NCBI RefSeq assembly: GCF_014851585.1
Contig: NZ_JACVAB010000006.1
Location: 1-64,000, forward strand
DNA: 64,000 bases
Source of the DNA: Agrobacterium sp. AGB01
Lineage (GTDB): Bacteria; Pseudomonadota; Alphaproteobacteria; Rhizobiales; Rhizobiaceae
Direction: 5' to 3'
Of the stretch, positions 34,822-44,292 are shown piece after piece. Every line of letters starts with the position of its first letter. Within the stretch, counting starts at the first letter, position 1. The notes below the pieces were generated by a model that worked only from the letters and a program-made list of their open reading frames with translations, ran no database searches and had not been told where the DNA came from. The position numbers and the translations under genes were made by a program.

Positions 34822-36537
34822 ATGAACTCCGATAATCTTCCTGCATCGCTACAACTGCAAAAACTGCGTCTGCTCAGCGGACTGATTATGTTCTCGTTTT
34901 TGAGCATGCATTTGCTCAATCACGCGCTTGGCCTGATCTCCATTGAAGCGGCCGAGCACGGAAAACGCTGGTTCTCTGCTGTCTGGATGAACCCAGTCAG
35001 TCTCAGCGTCTTTTATGGCGCAGTTCTGACCCATGTTCTGCTCGTGCTGCATGCGCTTTATAAACGCAGAACCCTGAACATGCCGATGCGTGAGGCCCTG
35101 CAGCTGATATTCGGGCTTCTCATTCCACTATTGATTATCGAGCATGCCGCAAGTCTCAGATTTTCAAGCATGCTCTATAGCATTCCCATTACCTATGAGA
35201 ATGTCATCCGCCGTCTGTGGATCAATGCGCCTGTGGCGGGCGTACGGCAAAGCGTGGCTGTTGTTGTCATCTGGAGCCATGGCTGTATCGGCCTGTTTTT
35301 CTGGCTGCGATACCGCTCCTGGTATCCGCGTGTCGCACCCTATTTCCTGACAATCGCCGTTCTGGTACCGGTTATGGCACTGCTCGGCTTCAGCAGTGCC
35401 GGACGCGAGCTTGAAAGCGCCCAGAGCTACAGGGCCTTGCCCAACCCCATCATTGCGGCGCCGAATGAATTGCACCGTCTGGACCCCCGGCAGGCAAGCA
35501 TTGATGACAACATCAACAACATCGTCAAATCCATCCAACTGACATTCGTCGGCATGGTCTGCACAGTGTTCCTGCTGCGTGGTGCACGCACTTTGCGGCA
35601 GAACTCGACATCGATCGATATTCATTATGAGCATGGCGCAACGGTTCGCGCTCCAAAGGACATGACACTGCTGGAGGCGAGCCGACTGAATGGCATTTCT
35701 CATTATTCGGTTTGCGGTGGACGGGGTCGCTGTTCCACCTGCCGAGTGAGAATTCTCGAAAGTGACGCCCCCCTCCCGCCACCCGGTGATATTGAGAGAG
35801 CCACTCTCCAACGTATCCATGCAGATCAGGATATTCGACTTGGCTGTCAGTTGCGACCACAGTCCAACCTTCGTGTTGCGCTGCTTCTTTCGCAAAACCA
35901 CCAGCAGGTCGCCCCAGCCGAAAGTGAGCCAATCCGTCCAGGTCGCGAAGAGGAAATTGCTGTCCTGTTCTGTGATCTGCGGAACTTTACGACGTTGACG
36001 GAAGCCCGCCTTCCCTATGACATCGTGTTCCTGCTCAACCGCTATTTTGCGATTGTTGGCCAGGCCATCGAGCAATCCGGTGGCAGGCTGGACAAATTTA
36101 TCGGCGATGGCGCAATGGCTCTGTTCGGCCTCGATGGTAATTCGGCAAACGCCTGCCGGGATGCCATGCGAGCAGCAGCGACGATCGTGCAGGACATAGA
36201 GCGTCTGAATGAGGAACTGGAGAAAGAATTCTCGGTACATCTTCGTATTGCCATTGGCGTTCATACCGGCCCATCCATCGTCGGCGTAATGGGATATGGC
36301 CAGGCCAAATCGCTGACGGCGATCGGCGACACGGTCAATGTCGCGAGCCGCCTGGAAAGTGTGGCAAAGGAATTGAATGCCACCATCGTTGTCTCGGAAC
36401 CCGCTATCGTCCAGTCAGGCGCGCCGATAAGCGATCTGCAAAAACACGATATCACAGTGCGCGGACGGTCGTCCCAAATGCGCGTTTATGTTATCTCGGA
36501 GCAGGAAAGTGCTCGTTTCCTGCCAACTCCGGCGTAA
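34822..36537 (+). CDS. cyaC: Membrane adenylate cyclase with diheme-type anchor and [2Fe-2S] domain (CyaC-like)
   Basis: 571 aa in three parts. (1) Residues about 15-255: six transmembrane helices resembling succinate dehydrogenase cytochrome b anchors, with buried His30, His34, His71, His77, His108 and His153 as potential heme ligands. (2) Residues about 262-355: plant-type [2Fe-2S] ferredoxin with Cys298, Cys304, Cys307 and Cys342. (3) Residues about 375-560: class III cyclase with metal Asp385 (LFCDLRNFT) and Asp429 (IGDGAMALFG), adenine-selecting Lys425 and Asp503 (AIGDTVNVASRL), and transition-state Asn506/Arg510. This matches CyaC of Sinorhizobium meliloti, reported to respond to quinone redox state (from memory). 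Start ATG 34822 has only a weak Shine-Dalgarno. The GT4 gene follows 14 nt downstream. Confidence 0.92.
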   Translation: MNSDNLPASLQLQKLRLLSGLIMFSFLSMHLLNHALGLISIEAAEHGKRWFSAVWMNPVSLSVFYGAVLTHVLLVLHALYKRRTLNMPMREALQLIFGLLIPLLIIEHAASLRFSSMLYSIPITYENVIRRLWINAPVAGVRQSVAVVVIWSHGCIGLFFWLRYRSWYPRVAPYFLTIAVLVPVMALLGFSSAGRELESAQSYRALPNPIIAAPNELHRLDPRQASIDDNINNIVKSIQLTFVGMVCTVFLLRGARTLRQNSTSIDIHYEHGATVRAPKDMTLLEASRLNGISHYSVCGGRGRCSTCRVRILESDAPLPPPGDIERATLQRIHADQDIRLGCQLRPQSNLRVALLLSQNHQQVAPAESEPIRPGREEEIAVLFCDLRNFTTLTEARLPYDIVFLLNRYFAIVGQAIEQSGGRLDKFIGDGAMALFGLDGNSANACRDAMRAAATIVQDIERLNEELEKEFSVHLRIAIGVHTGPSIVGVMGYGQAKSLTAIGDTVNVASRLESVAKELNATIVVSEPAIVQSGAPISDLQKHDITVRGRSSQMRVYVISEQESARFLPTPA

Positions 36538-36551
36538 ATCCAGTCTCCATT

Positions 36552-37667
36552 ATGAAAATTGCTTTCTACGCTCCGCTCAAATCGCCCAATCATCCCGTCC
36601 CCTCCGGCGACCGGCTGATGGCGCAATTACTCATGCAAGCCATGTCGATGGCTGGCCATGATGTATCTGTGGTCTCGGAGCTGCGCAGCTTTCTGCGAAA
36701 TGCCGACGACCCCGATTACGAGACTTTGCTGCAAAGTGCGAGGGAGGAAATTGGCCGGATCAGGCAGCAATGGCATACAAGTGGCAAACCGGACGTCTGG
36801 TTCTGCTACCATCCCTATTACAAGGCGCCGGACCTGCTTGGTCCTTTGCTGTGTGATGAATTTGGCATTGCCTACATCACATCGGAAGCGTCCTATTCAA
36901 ACCGGCGCAACATCGGCAACTGGGCTGAAAACCAGTGCCGTCTGCTGGATGGTATAAAGCGTGCGACCGTCAATCTTTGCTTTACCAAACGCGATCATGA
37001 CGGCCTGCTGACGGCCGCACCTGACGCCCGGTTGGCGATGCTGCCGCCATTTATTGATCCCGCCATTTTCCTTGCACAAAAACCGGCACCTCACCCTTTC
37101 CGGCTGGTAACGGTGGCGATGATGCGCGCTGGCGACAAGCTGGAAAGCTATGCTGCGCTGGCAAGCGCCCTGGCACAACTACCGCCCAACCTGCCATGGA
37201 CACTGGATATCATTGGAGATGGTCCGGAGCGTAAAAACGTCGAGGTTTTGTTTAATGGGTTTGACCCGTCACGTCTTCATTGGCATGGCGAAAAAAAGCC
37301 CGAAGACATCGCAGTCATATTGGCCAATGCCGCCATCTATGTTTGGCCGGGTCATGGCGAAGCCTATGGCCTGGCCTATCTGGAGGCGCAGGCGGCGGGA
37401 CTTCCTGTTGTCGCAGAACACACAGCCGGTGTCCCGGAAGTGGTCCAGCATGGCAAGACTGGCTTTTTGACGCCGGCAAATGATGTGAATGCCTATGCTG
37501 CGGCAATAGAACATCTGCTACGTCATGACGACGACAGGCAAACGCTGGCAAGTAATGCACGTTTATTCGCAACGACGGAACGTTCGCTTGATCGTGCAAG
37601 CCAGAACCTCAACACCATTCTCACGAACGATATTGGAACCACCGATGACAGCCATCTCCCTTCGTGA
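36552..37667 (+). CDS. Glycosyltransferase, GT4-like
   Basis: 371-aa GT-B fold enzyme. The N terminus MKIAFYAPLKSPNHPVPSGDR is typical of GT4, and the donor-binding region HGEAYGLAYLEAQAAGLPVVA contains the E-x7-E motif, followed by GVPEVVQHGKTGFLTP. No signal peptide; probably acts at the cytosolic face of the inner membrane. It lies 14 nt after the cyclase gene and overlaps the deacetylase gene by 23 bp, so cyclase and glycan genes are likely in one transcript. Sugar donor and acceptor unknown. Confidence 0.9.
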   Translation: MKIAFYAPLKSPNHPVPSGDRLMAQLLMQAMSMAGHDVSVVSELRSFLRNADDPDYETLLQSAREEIGRIRQQWHTSGKPDVWFCYHPYYKAPDLLGPLLCDEFGIAYITSEASYSNRRNIGNWAENQCRLLDGIKRATVNLCFTKRDHDGLLTAAPDARLAMLPPFIDPAIFLAQKPAPHPFRLVTVAMMRAGDKLESYAALASALAQLPPNLPWTLDIIGDGPERKNVEVLFNGFDPSRLHWHGEKKPEDIAVILANAAIYVWPGHGEAYGLAYLEAQAAGLPVVAEHTAGVPEVVQHGKTGFLTPANDVNAYAAAIEHLLRHDDDRQTLASNARLFATTERSLDRASQNLNTILTNDIGTTDDSHLPS

Positions 37668-38388
37668 AACTTTGGATGAATTCGCAAGTCAGGGAAAATC
37701 GGTTGATCTGTGGTTAAGGGATGACGACGCGATTGAACCGACAGCCGCTCTGGAAAAACTCGTTCGTCTGACGCAGCAGTATGCTGTTCCCCTGACGCTG
37801 GCGGTGATTCCTGAATATGCCGGCGAGAGACTGGCAACCTATCTGCGGGATTACCGACATATTGATGTGGCAGTGCATGGCTGGTCGCACCGCAATTACG
37901 CGGCAGAAACTGAGAAAAAGCGCGAACTCGGTCTGCACAGGCCGAAAGAAATCGTTCTGTCCGAACTGAGCGATGGCTTTGAAAAACTGCACGACCTCTA
38001 TTCCAACCAGTTCATTTCCATGCTGGTACCGCCGTGGAACCGGATCGATGACGGTATCGTCGATGGATTGCCGGATATCGGCTATCAGACACTGTCGGTG
38101 TTTGGGCGAAACAAACCGGCAAGTTTGCCGCTTCTGAACACCCATATCGATCTGATGGATTGGCACGGCACCGGCGGCGGACGACCACACCACGCGCTGT
38201 TTGAGGAAATCGCCACGCGGCTGCGATCAGAACCGCATGGTGGCAGTATCACCGGTATTCTGACCCATCACCTTGTGCATGATGAGAGTGCCTGGGCGTT
38301 TCTGGAAAAGCTGTTTGAGCTTACCGCCAACCATCCTGCCTGCAACTGGCGCGCTTCACGACAGCTGATGGCGACACTGTCACCATGA
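37645..38388 (+). CDS. Polysaccharide deacetylase family protein (CE4-like)
   Basis: 247-aa NodB-fold protein. Metal and catalytic motif 1 is VDLWLRDDDAIEPT (Asp-Asp) and motif 2 VAVHGWSHRNYA (His-x3-His); VPPWNRIDDGIVDGLPDIGY corresponds to motif 3, and GILTHHLVHDE to the C-terminal His motif. No signal peptide is seen, so it may act in the cytosol on a nascent or nucleotide/lipid-linked sugar. ATG 37645 is chosen because the domain starts there and the frame upstream is inside the GT gene. Its 3' end overlaps the convergent GT32-like gene. Confidence 0.87.
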   Translation: MTAISLRETLDEFASQGKSVDLWLRDDDAIEPTAALEKLVRLTQQYAVPLTLAVIPEYAGERLATYLRDYRHIDVAVHGWSHRNYAAETEKKRELGLHRPKEIVLSELSDGFEKLHDLYSNQFISMLVPPWNRIDDGIVDGLPDIGYQTLSVFGRNKPASLPLLNTHIDLMDWHGTGGGRPHHALFEEIATRLRSEPHGGSITGILTHHLVHDESAWAFLEKLFELTANHPACNWRASRQLMATLSP

Positions 38389-39342
38389 TTTCCAGGCGAT
38401 AAGCAGACCGGACGAGTTTTCATCAATTGCAGCGCGCACTGCCAGCACGTCATCAAGTGGTGCCTTGTCCGGCAACGAACCGGCGACAAAATCCGCCCCT
38501 GCAAGGCAGATCGATGCCGCGCGCGCAACAACTGTAAACAGCAACGGACCCGTTGCCCACCAAGCTGGTGCCCGTGGCATATCCTGTAACGCCGCCGGAA
38601 TGGCTGTCAGCATACGGGTGAACACCGGATGCTGTGGCGGTGCGGCGATAAAAGAGTTGGCCAGAAGCACACTTCCTCGTCCCGTATCGCGTGGCACCTC
38701 TTCGGCAAAAGCGGTCAGGCCCTGCAGCGGCAACAGGTCATGAAAGCTGATATCATCGCGCGCCGGGTACCAGTCACAATCAAGATAGATCCCACCAAAG
38801 CGCTCAAGAATGACATAACGAGCCACGTCAACCGCCCCGGGATAATCTCCGCGTCTCAACATGTCGGCAAAGACCGGATTATCCGTAATACCCTCACGGT
38901 CAATGTCGGCTTCGCGCCACAGCCTGAATTCGTAGCCATGGTCTTCAGCGTGTTTACGCCACGCCTCGATGCTGACCGGAGGCTCTTTTGATCCAATCCA
39001 AATCTGGTGAATGATCTTCGGGACCGGCTTTCGGTTTGCCTCTGCAAGCGCGCGATGTCCGCTAACATCAAAGAGACCATAGGGAGCCAGCACCTCAGGT
39101 GGTGGAACGAGAGTGTATTGATAACCAATGCGTTTGAGTGCGTCTTTTTCCACTTTGGCCTGCCGCAGCAAGGCCGCATGCAGCCTGCGCGGCAAACCAA
39201 ACACGGTTTTGGGACCCATCAGGCCGTTATCTGGTTCTTTTTGCAAGTCTCGCAGCAGAGACCTCGCCTCATCAAGGCGATTTTCCTTCTGAAATCTTCT
39301 GACATCGGCGAGCAGAGCGTCATAATAGGTCTTGTCCGCCAT
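38380..39342 (-). CDS. GT32-like glycosyltransferase
   Basis: 320-aa protein with the Och1/capsular glycosyltransferase signature: PKIIHQIWIGSKEPPVSIEAW, then AVDVARYVILERFGGIYLDCDWYP with the DxD motif (Asp-Cys-Asp) for metal-nucleotide sugar. The N-terminal 90 residues are helical (YYDALLADVRRFQKENRLDEARSLL), possibly a tetratricopeptide-like or peptidoglycan-binding-like segment. Start ATG 39342 has AAAGGA upstream on its strand. It is convergent with the deacetylase (9-bp overlap) and divergent from the ABC transporter operon across 162 bp. Confidence 0.85.
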   Translation of the reverse strand: MADKTYYDALLADVRRFQKENRLDEARSLLRDLQKEPDNGLMGPKTVFGLPRRLHAALLRQAKVEKDALKRIGYQYTLVPPPEVLAPYGLFDVSGHRALAEANRKPVPKIIHQIWIGSKEPPVSIEAWRKHAEDHGYEFRLWREADIDREGITDNPVFADMLRRGDYPGAVDVARYVILERFGGIYLDCDWYPARDDISFHDLLPLQGLTAFAEEVPRDTGRGSVLLANSFIAAPPQHPVFTRMLTAIPAALQDMPRAPAWWATGPLLFTVVARAASICLAGADFVAGSLPDKAPLDDVLAVRAAIDENSSGLLIAWKSW

Positions 39343-39504
39343 GTTTCCTTTGGTCCCGTTCAAATGCGGATGTAACGTCATTCCGCTTTTGCCCATACGC
39401 AAGCATAGACAGACCAATGGCCCTGCGATAACGTGACTGTAACATCCTGATTACCCATTCGTATTACAGGTAAACAAAAGGATCGAGACAGGGAACCCAT
39501 TGGC

Positions 39505-41394
39505 ATGAAAACAGGCGTCGATTTGCTGCGCGTTGAAAATGTGCGCGTCTCGTTTTCTTTGATGGGTGGAACCATAGATGCCGTTCGCGATGTCAGCCTG
39601 CGTATTCTGCCAGGCAAGGTCACCGCACTGGTCGGAGAATCCGGTTCCGGAAAGTCCGTTCTCGGCCAGACCATCATGGGTCTGCACCCAAGAACAGCAC
39701 ACACCAGCGGCCGTATCCTGTTTAATGACACTGAGAAATCGGCAGGCCCGGTCGATCTGTTATCGCTTCCCCAGGATGGGCGAGAAATGCGCTCCATCCG
39801 CGGCAACCGTATCGGCCTGGTCTTTCAGGAGCCGATGACATCCTTCTCGCCCCTGCACACCATCAGCAATCAGATAGATGAGGCCTTGAGAATTCACACG
39901 ACGCTCTCGCCAAAAGAGCGTTACGAAACATTGCTCGATACACTTGATCTGGTGGGTTTCTCTAACCCGGCCAAAGTCTGCAACATGTACCCGTTCGAGC
40001 TATCCGGCGGCATGCGGCAAAGAGCGATGATTGCCATGGCACTGATCTGCCGCCCGGCTTTGCTAATCGCCGATGAACCCACGACGGCTCTCGACGTGAC
40101 GATCCAGGCGCAAATCCTCAAATTGCTAAGGGACCTACAGGAACGTCTCAACATGAGCATGTTGCTCATCACCCATGATCTCGGCGTCGTTGCCAATATA
40201 GCCGACGAAGTTGCCGTGATTTATCAGGGTGAGATCATGGAGGCCGGCCCGGTCAACGAGATTTTCCGCTCACCGTCCCATCCTTACCTCAAGGGACTGA
40301 TGGCGGCCGTTCCGCATTTTGATATGAAGCCGGGAGAACGGCTGAAGGCGTTGCGTGAAGTCACTATCGACAAACACAGCCTGATCGGGCGCAGCACCAC
40401 AAAGCAACACAAGAAGGACGGCGTCCTGCTTTCGGTGGATAACATCGAAAAGTCTTTCACCATCCGCAAAGCCGGCTGGTTTGAAAAAGCCTCTGCGACC
40501 AAGACCCTCGCCGTCGACAATGTCAGTTTCGATATTCGTCGTGGAGAGTGCCTCGGTCTGGTTGGGGAAAGCGGAAGTGGTAAAACCACGGTCAGCAAGA
40601 TTTTGATGCGTGCCGTAAAGCCCGATGCCGGCAGCGTCACCTTTCATGATGATGCCGGCGATATCGATGTGCTGAATGCCGCCGGCGATGACCTCAAGAC
40701 ATTGCGTACCAAAATCCAAATGGTGTTTCAGGATCCGGTGTCCTCACTGTCGCCACGCATGACTGTCGGCAATATCTTGAGTGAACCGCTGGAAATCCAC
40801 AATCGCGGCAATGCCAGCACCCGGAAAGAAGCCGTGCGTGCGCTGCTGAAAGCCATCGGACTTGGTGACAGCGCCCTTAATCGTTACCCGCACAGTTTTT
40901 CCGGTGGCCAAAGACAGAGAATTGGCATCGCCCGCGCTCTGGCACTTGGGCCTGAACTGCTGATCTGCGACGAGCCTGTTTCAGCGCTTGACGTTTCCGT
41001 ACAAGCGCAGATCCTCAATCTACTGAAAGATTTGCAGCGGGATCTGGGGCTGACATATCTGTTTATCTCCCACAATCTGGCTGTGGTCGACTACATGGCT
41101 GACCGCGTTGCCGTAATGTGCGACGGCCGCATTGTTGAGATCGCGCCCCGTGAAATCCTGATGCAGAACCCGGTTCACCCGTACACCAGGGCACTTTTGA
41201 CAGCGGTTCCCTTCCCTGATCTGGATCGTCCGCTGGATTATGCCAAACTTGGAAAATCGGGCTTTACCAACCGTGCCAGCTGGGGCCGCCAGTTCCAGTC
41301 GGAAGGCAGCCACAGTCTCGCGCCCGCTGACCTGGGCAATGGACATGTCGTGCTTGCCAACCGCAATGTCGACGTAACGGAGTTGCGCTCATGA
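39505..41394 (+). CDS. Fused double ATP-binding subunit of an oligopeptide-type ABC importer (YejF-like)
   Basis: 629 aa with two complete NBDs in one chain (about 1-285 and 300-590). Walker A appears twice (LVGESGSGKSVLGQ, LVGESGSGKTTVSK), signature twice (LSGGMRQRAMIAMAL, FSGGQRQRIGIARAL) and Walker B twice (LLIADEPTTALD, LLICDEPVSALD), each with its His loop. All catalytic residues are intact, in contrast to the ABC-like protein at 30.2 kb. Fused NBDs plus a very long binding protein match the YejABEF type, gene order here F-A-B-E. It overlaps the binding-protein gene by four bases (ATGA). Confidence 0.93.
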   Translation: MKTGVDLLRVENVRVSFSLMGGTIDAVRDVSLRILPGKVTALVGESGSGKSVLGQTIMGLHPRTAHTSGRILFNDTEKSAGPVDLLSLPQDGREMRSIRGNRIGLVFQEPMTSFSPLHTISNQIDEALRIHTTLSPKERYETLLDTLDLVGFSNPAKVCNMYPFELSGGMRQRAMIAMALICRPALLIADEPTTALDVTIQAQILKLLRDLQERLNMSMLLITHDLGVVANIADEVAVIYQGEIMEAGPVNEIFRSPSHPYLKGLMAAVPHFDMKPGERLKALREVTIDKHSLIGRSTTKQHKKDGVLLSVDNIEKSFTIRKAGWFEKASATKTLAVDNVSFDIRRGECLGLVGESGSGKTTVSKILMRAVKPDAGSVTFHDDAGDIDVLNAAGDDLKTLRTKIQMVFQDPVSSLSPRMTVGNILSEPLEIHNRGNASTRKEAVRALLKAIGLGDSALNRYPHSFSGGQRQRIGIARALALGPELLICDEPVSALDVSVQAQILNLLKDLQRDLGLTYLFISHNLAVVDYMADRVAVMCDGRIVEIAPREILMQNPVHPYTRALLTAVPFPDLDRPLDYAKLGKSGFTNRASWGRQFQSEGSHSLAPADLGNGHVVLANRNVDVTELRS

Positions 41395-43292
41395 TAACCC
41401 GGCGCACCACCTTGATGCTGCTTGCTTCGGCTCTTGTCCCGGCGACCGCCCGTGCCGCGCTGGTGGAACCGGAAAGCCTCAAGCAAAAAGTACAGGCCGG
41501 CGAACTGCCTGACATTGCCAATCGTCTACCAAAAAATCCCCGCGTCCTCGACCTAAAATCACTTGGTCGCATGCCCGGAAAACACGGCGGTTCGGTGCGA
41601 ATGCTAATTGGTGGGCAACGCGATACCCGCCTGATGCCGATCAATGCCTATGCCCGTCTGGTTGGTTACGACGAAAAGTTCAGTTTCCAGCCGGATATTC
41701 TGGAAAGCTACGATATATCCGAAGGACGTATTTTCACCCTGCGTCTGCGCGAGGGCCACAAATGGTCCGATGGCAGTGACTTTACGACCGAAGATTTTCG
41801 CTATTTCTGGGAAGACGTAGCGCTGAACAAGGAAATCCATAAGGGCGGTCCGCCCATCGACCTCAAGGTGCATGATCTGCCACCTACCGTCGAAATTATC
41901 GACAAACTGACGGTGCGCTATACCTGGGAGGGGGTAAATCCAGACTTTCTGGCCAAGCTTGCAGCTCCCTCACCGGCCCGCCTCTATCTGCCCTCCGCCT
42001 ACATGAAGCAGTTCCACAGCAAGTACCAGACACCTGAAAAACTTGCGGCCCTTATCAAGAAGAACAAAGTTGATGACTGGAGTGGCCTCCACATCAAGAT
42101 GTCACGCCAGAACAGACCGGAAAACCCTGATCTGCCGACGCTTGACGCTTGGCGTCCGCTGACTGCGCCGCCAGCCGAACAGTTCGTTTTTGAGCGCAAT
42201 CCCTATTATCATCGGATCGATGAAAACGGCTTACAGCTACCTTATCTCGACCGTTTTGTCCTCAACGTTTCCTCGTCCGAAATCATCGCAGCCAAAACAG
42301 CGTCGGGTGACAGTGACCTGCAGCTGCTCGGCCTGGACTTCTCCGACTACACCTTCCTGAAGGACGCGGAAAACCGCTACCCTCTCAAGGTCAACCTGTG
42401 GAAGCGTACCCAAGGATCGCGAATTGCCCTGTTGCCAAATCTGACCTGCGGTGACAGCCAATGGCGCACGCTGTTTCAGGATGTTCGGGTGCGGCGCGCC
42501 TTGTCGATCGCCATCAATCGCCACGAAATCAATATGGCCTGTTTTTATGGTCTGGGCACAGAAAGCTCTGACACAGTGCTGCCGGAAAGCCCGCTTTATA
42601 AGCCGGAATTTGCGCAAGCCTGGGCCCAGTTTGATCCAGAGGCAGCAAATGCACTACTTGATGAAGCGGGTCTCCAAGCCAGAAATTCATCCGGCATACG
42701 TTTGCTGCCCGATGGTCGTCCTGCCCATATCGTTGTCGAATCCTCAGGTGAAAGCACGCTCGAAACCGACGTGATGGAACTGGTGACCGATCACTGGAAA
42801 GACGTCGGCATCTCACTTTCTGTCCGCGTTACACAGCGCGACGTATTCCGCAGCCGCGCAATGGGTGGCGAAGTGACGATGGCCGTGTGGATGGGCATGG
42901 ACAATGGCATTCCGACAGCGGAAATGCTGCCATCAGGTCTTGCTCCCACCGACACAGATCAATTGCAATGGCCACTGTGGGGCGTGCACTACCTGTCTGG
43001 CGGCCGCGAGGGCAAAGCGCCGGATCTACCCGAGGTCAACCAGTTGCTGCAACTTCTCAAGCAGTGGAGAACCAGCACCACGCTCGAAGACCGCACCGCA
43101 ATCTGGCAGCAGATGTTGTCACTTTATTCGCAGCAGGTCTTTTCGATCGGCACCGTGAATGGCGCGCTGCAACCGCTCGTGCATTCATCGAGGTTGAACA
43201 ACATTCCGCCGAAGGGATTGTTCGGTTACGACCCGACATCCTACCTTGGTGTCTATATGCCCGATACATTCTGGTACGGGGAAGGGGCATAA
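41391..43292 (+). CDS. Periplasmic solute-binding protein family 5 (YejA/YepA-like)
   Basis: 633-aa SBP_bac_5 protein, long as in YejA-type proteins. The signal peptide MITRRTTLMLLASALVPATA carries a twin arginine (Arg4-Arg5), so Tat export is possible. Hallmarks: FQPDILESYDISEGRIFTLR, LREGHKWSDGSDFTTEDFRY and VRRALSIAINRHEIN. YejABEF systems import microcin C, host peptides or muropeptides; YepA of Agrobacterium serves peptidoglycan recycling (from memory). Given the surrounding glycosyltransferases the ligand might be a glycopeptide or oligosaccharide, which is inference. Confidence 0.9.
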   Translation: MITRRTTLMLLASALVPATARAALVEPESLKQKVQAGELPDIANRLPKNPRVLDLKSLGRMPGKHGGSVRMLIGGQRDTRLMPINAYARLVGYDEKFSFQPDILESYDISEGRIFTLRLREGHKWSDGSDFTTEDFRYFWEDVALNKEIHKGGPPIDLKVHDLPPTVEIIDKLTVRYTWEGVNPDFLAKLAAPSPARLYLPSAYMKQFHSKYQTPEKLAALIKKNKVDDWSGLHIKMSRQNRPENPDLPTLDAWRPLTAPPAEQFVFERNPYYHRIDENGLQLPYLDRFVLNVSSSEIIAAKTASGDSDLQLLGLDFSDYTFLKDAENRYPLKVNLWKRTQGSRIALLPNLTCGDSQWRTLFQDVRVRRALSIAINRHEINMACFYGLGTESSDTVLPESPLYKPEFAQAWAQFDPEAANALLDEAGLQARNSSGIRLLPDGRPAHIVVESSGESTLETDVMELVTDHWKDVGISLSVRVTQRDVFRSRAMGGEVTMAVWMGMDNGIPTAEMLPSGLAPTDTDQLQWPLWGVHYLSGGREGKAPDLPEVNQLLQLLKQWRTSTTLEDRTAIWQQMLSLYSQQVFSIGTVNGALQPLVHSSRLNNIPPKGLFGYDPTSYLGVYMPDTFWYGEGA

Positions 43293-43293
43293 T

Positions 43294-44292
43294 ATGCTGC
43301 GCTATATTCTCGGCCGCATCCTATTCATGATCCCGACGCTGATCCTGATTTCCATGCTGGTTTTCACGATCATAGAGCTTCCACCCGGCGATTATTTCGA
43401 AAGTTATGTCGCAGAAGTCCGCGCCATGGGCGAGACCGCCGACATGGCAGAAATCGAAGACCTTCGCATCCGCTACGGTTTTGACCAGCCCGCCCCGATC
43501 CGCTATCTGCGCTGGGTATCGGGCATGCTGGTTGGTGATTTCGGTTATTCGTTCGAATACCAGTTGCCGGTCAGTGACGTGGTTGGCGACCGTCTTTGGC
43601 TGACGGTTCTCGTCTCTTTCGTCACCATTATCGTCACCTGGATTCTCGCATTCCCTATCGGCATCTACTCAGCAACCCACAAATACAGCTGGGGTGACTA
43701 CGGCCTGACATTCCTCGGTCTGCTTGGCATTGCCATTCCCAACTTCATGCTCGCGTTGATTCTGATGTATTTCGCCAATATCTGGTTCGGCACATCGATC
43801 GGCCATCTGATGGACCGCGAATATCTCGGTCAGGCGATGAGTTGGGCCAAGTTCAAATCCATTCTTGAACATCTGTGGATCCCGGTTCTGATCATTGGCA
43901 CCGCCGGAACGGCTGGCATGATCCGCAGACTGCGCGCCAACCTGTTGGATGAGTTGCAGAAACAATATGTTGTCACCGCCCGCGCCAAGGGCCTGCACCC
44001 GTTTCGCGTTCTCACCAAATATCCGCTGCGCATGGCCCTCAACTTCTTCATTTCCGACATCGGCTCCATCCTGCCATCGATCATATCAGGCGCGGAAATC
44101 ACCGCCGTCGTGCTGTCTCTGGAAACCACCGGACCGATGCTCATCAAAGCGCTGCAAAGTCAGGACATGTATCTGGCAGGGTCATTTCTGATGTTCCTGG
44201 CATTCCTGACGGTCATCGGTGTCCTGGTGTCGGATATTGCGCTTGCCATCCTTGATCCGCGTATTCGCCTGGGCGGAGGGAGCCATAAATGA
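43294..44292 (+). CDS. ABC importer permease, DppB/YejB-like
   Basis: 332-aa inner-membrane permease with N-terminal MLRYILGRILFMIPTLILISMLVF, characteristic of DppB/OppB/YejB, and the EAA-type loop VVTARAKGLHPFRVLTKYPLR that contacts the ATPase. About six membrane helices are visible. ATG 43294 follows GGGAAGGGG at good spacing, 1 nt after the binding-protein stop; the frame is open further upstream inside the previous gene. It overlaps the next permease gene by four bases (ATGA). Confidence 0.93.
   Translation: MLRYILGRILFMIPTLILISMLVFTIIELPPGDYFESYVAEVRAMGETADMAEIEDLRIRYGFDQPAPIRYLRWVSGMLVGDFGYSFEYQLPVSDVVGDRLWLTVLVSFVTIIVTWILAFPIGIYSATHKYSWGDYGLTFLGLLGIAIPNFMLALILMYFANIWFGTSIGHLMDREYLGQAMSWAKFKSILEHLWIPVLIIGTAGTAGMIRRLRANLLDELQKQYVVTARAKGLHPFRVLTKYPLRMALNFFISDIGSILPSIISGAEITAVVLSLETTGPMLIKALQSQDMYLAGSFLMFLAFLTVIGVLVSDIALAILDPRIRLGGGSHK

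Noticed and set aside
35164..36264. 366-codon minus-strand frame opposite cyaC
   Set aside because: Overlaps the cyclase with all three domains intact; no start context or known domain.
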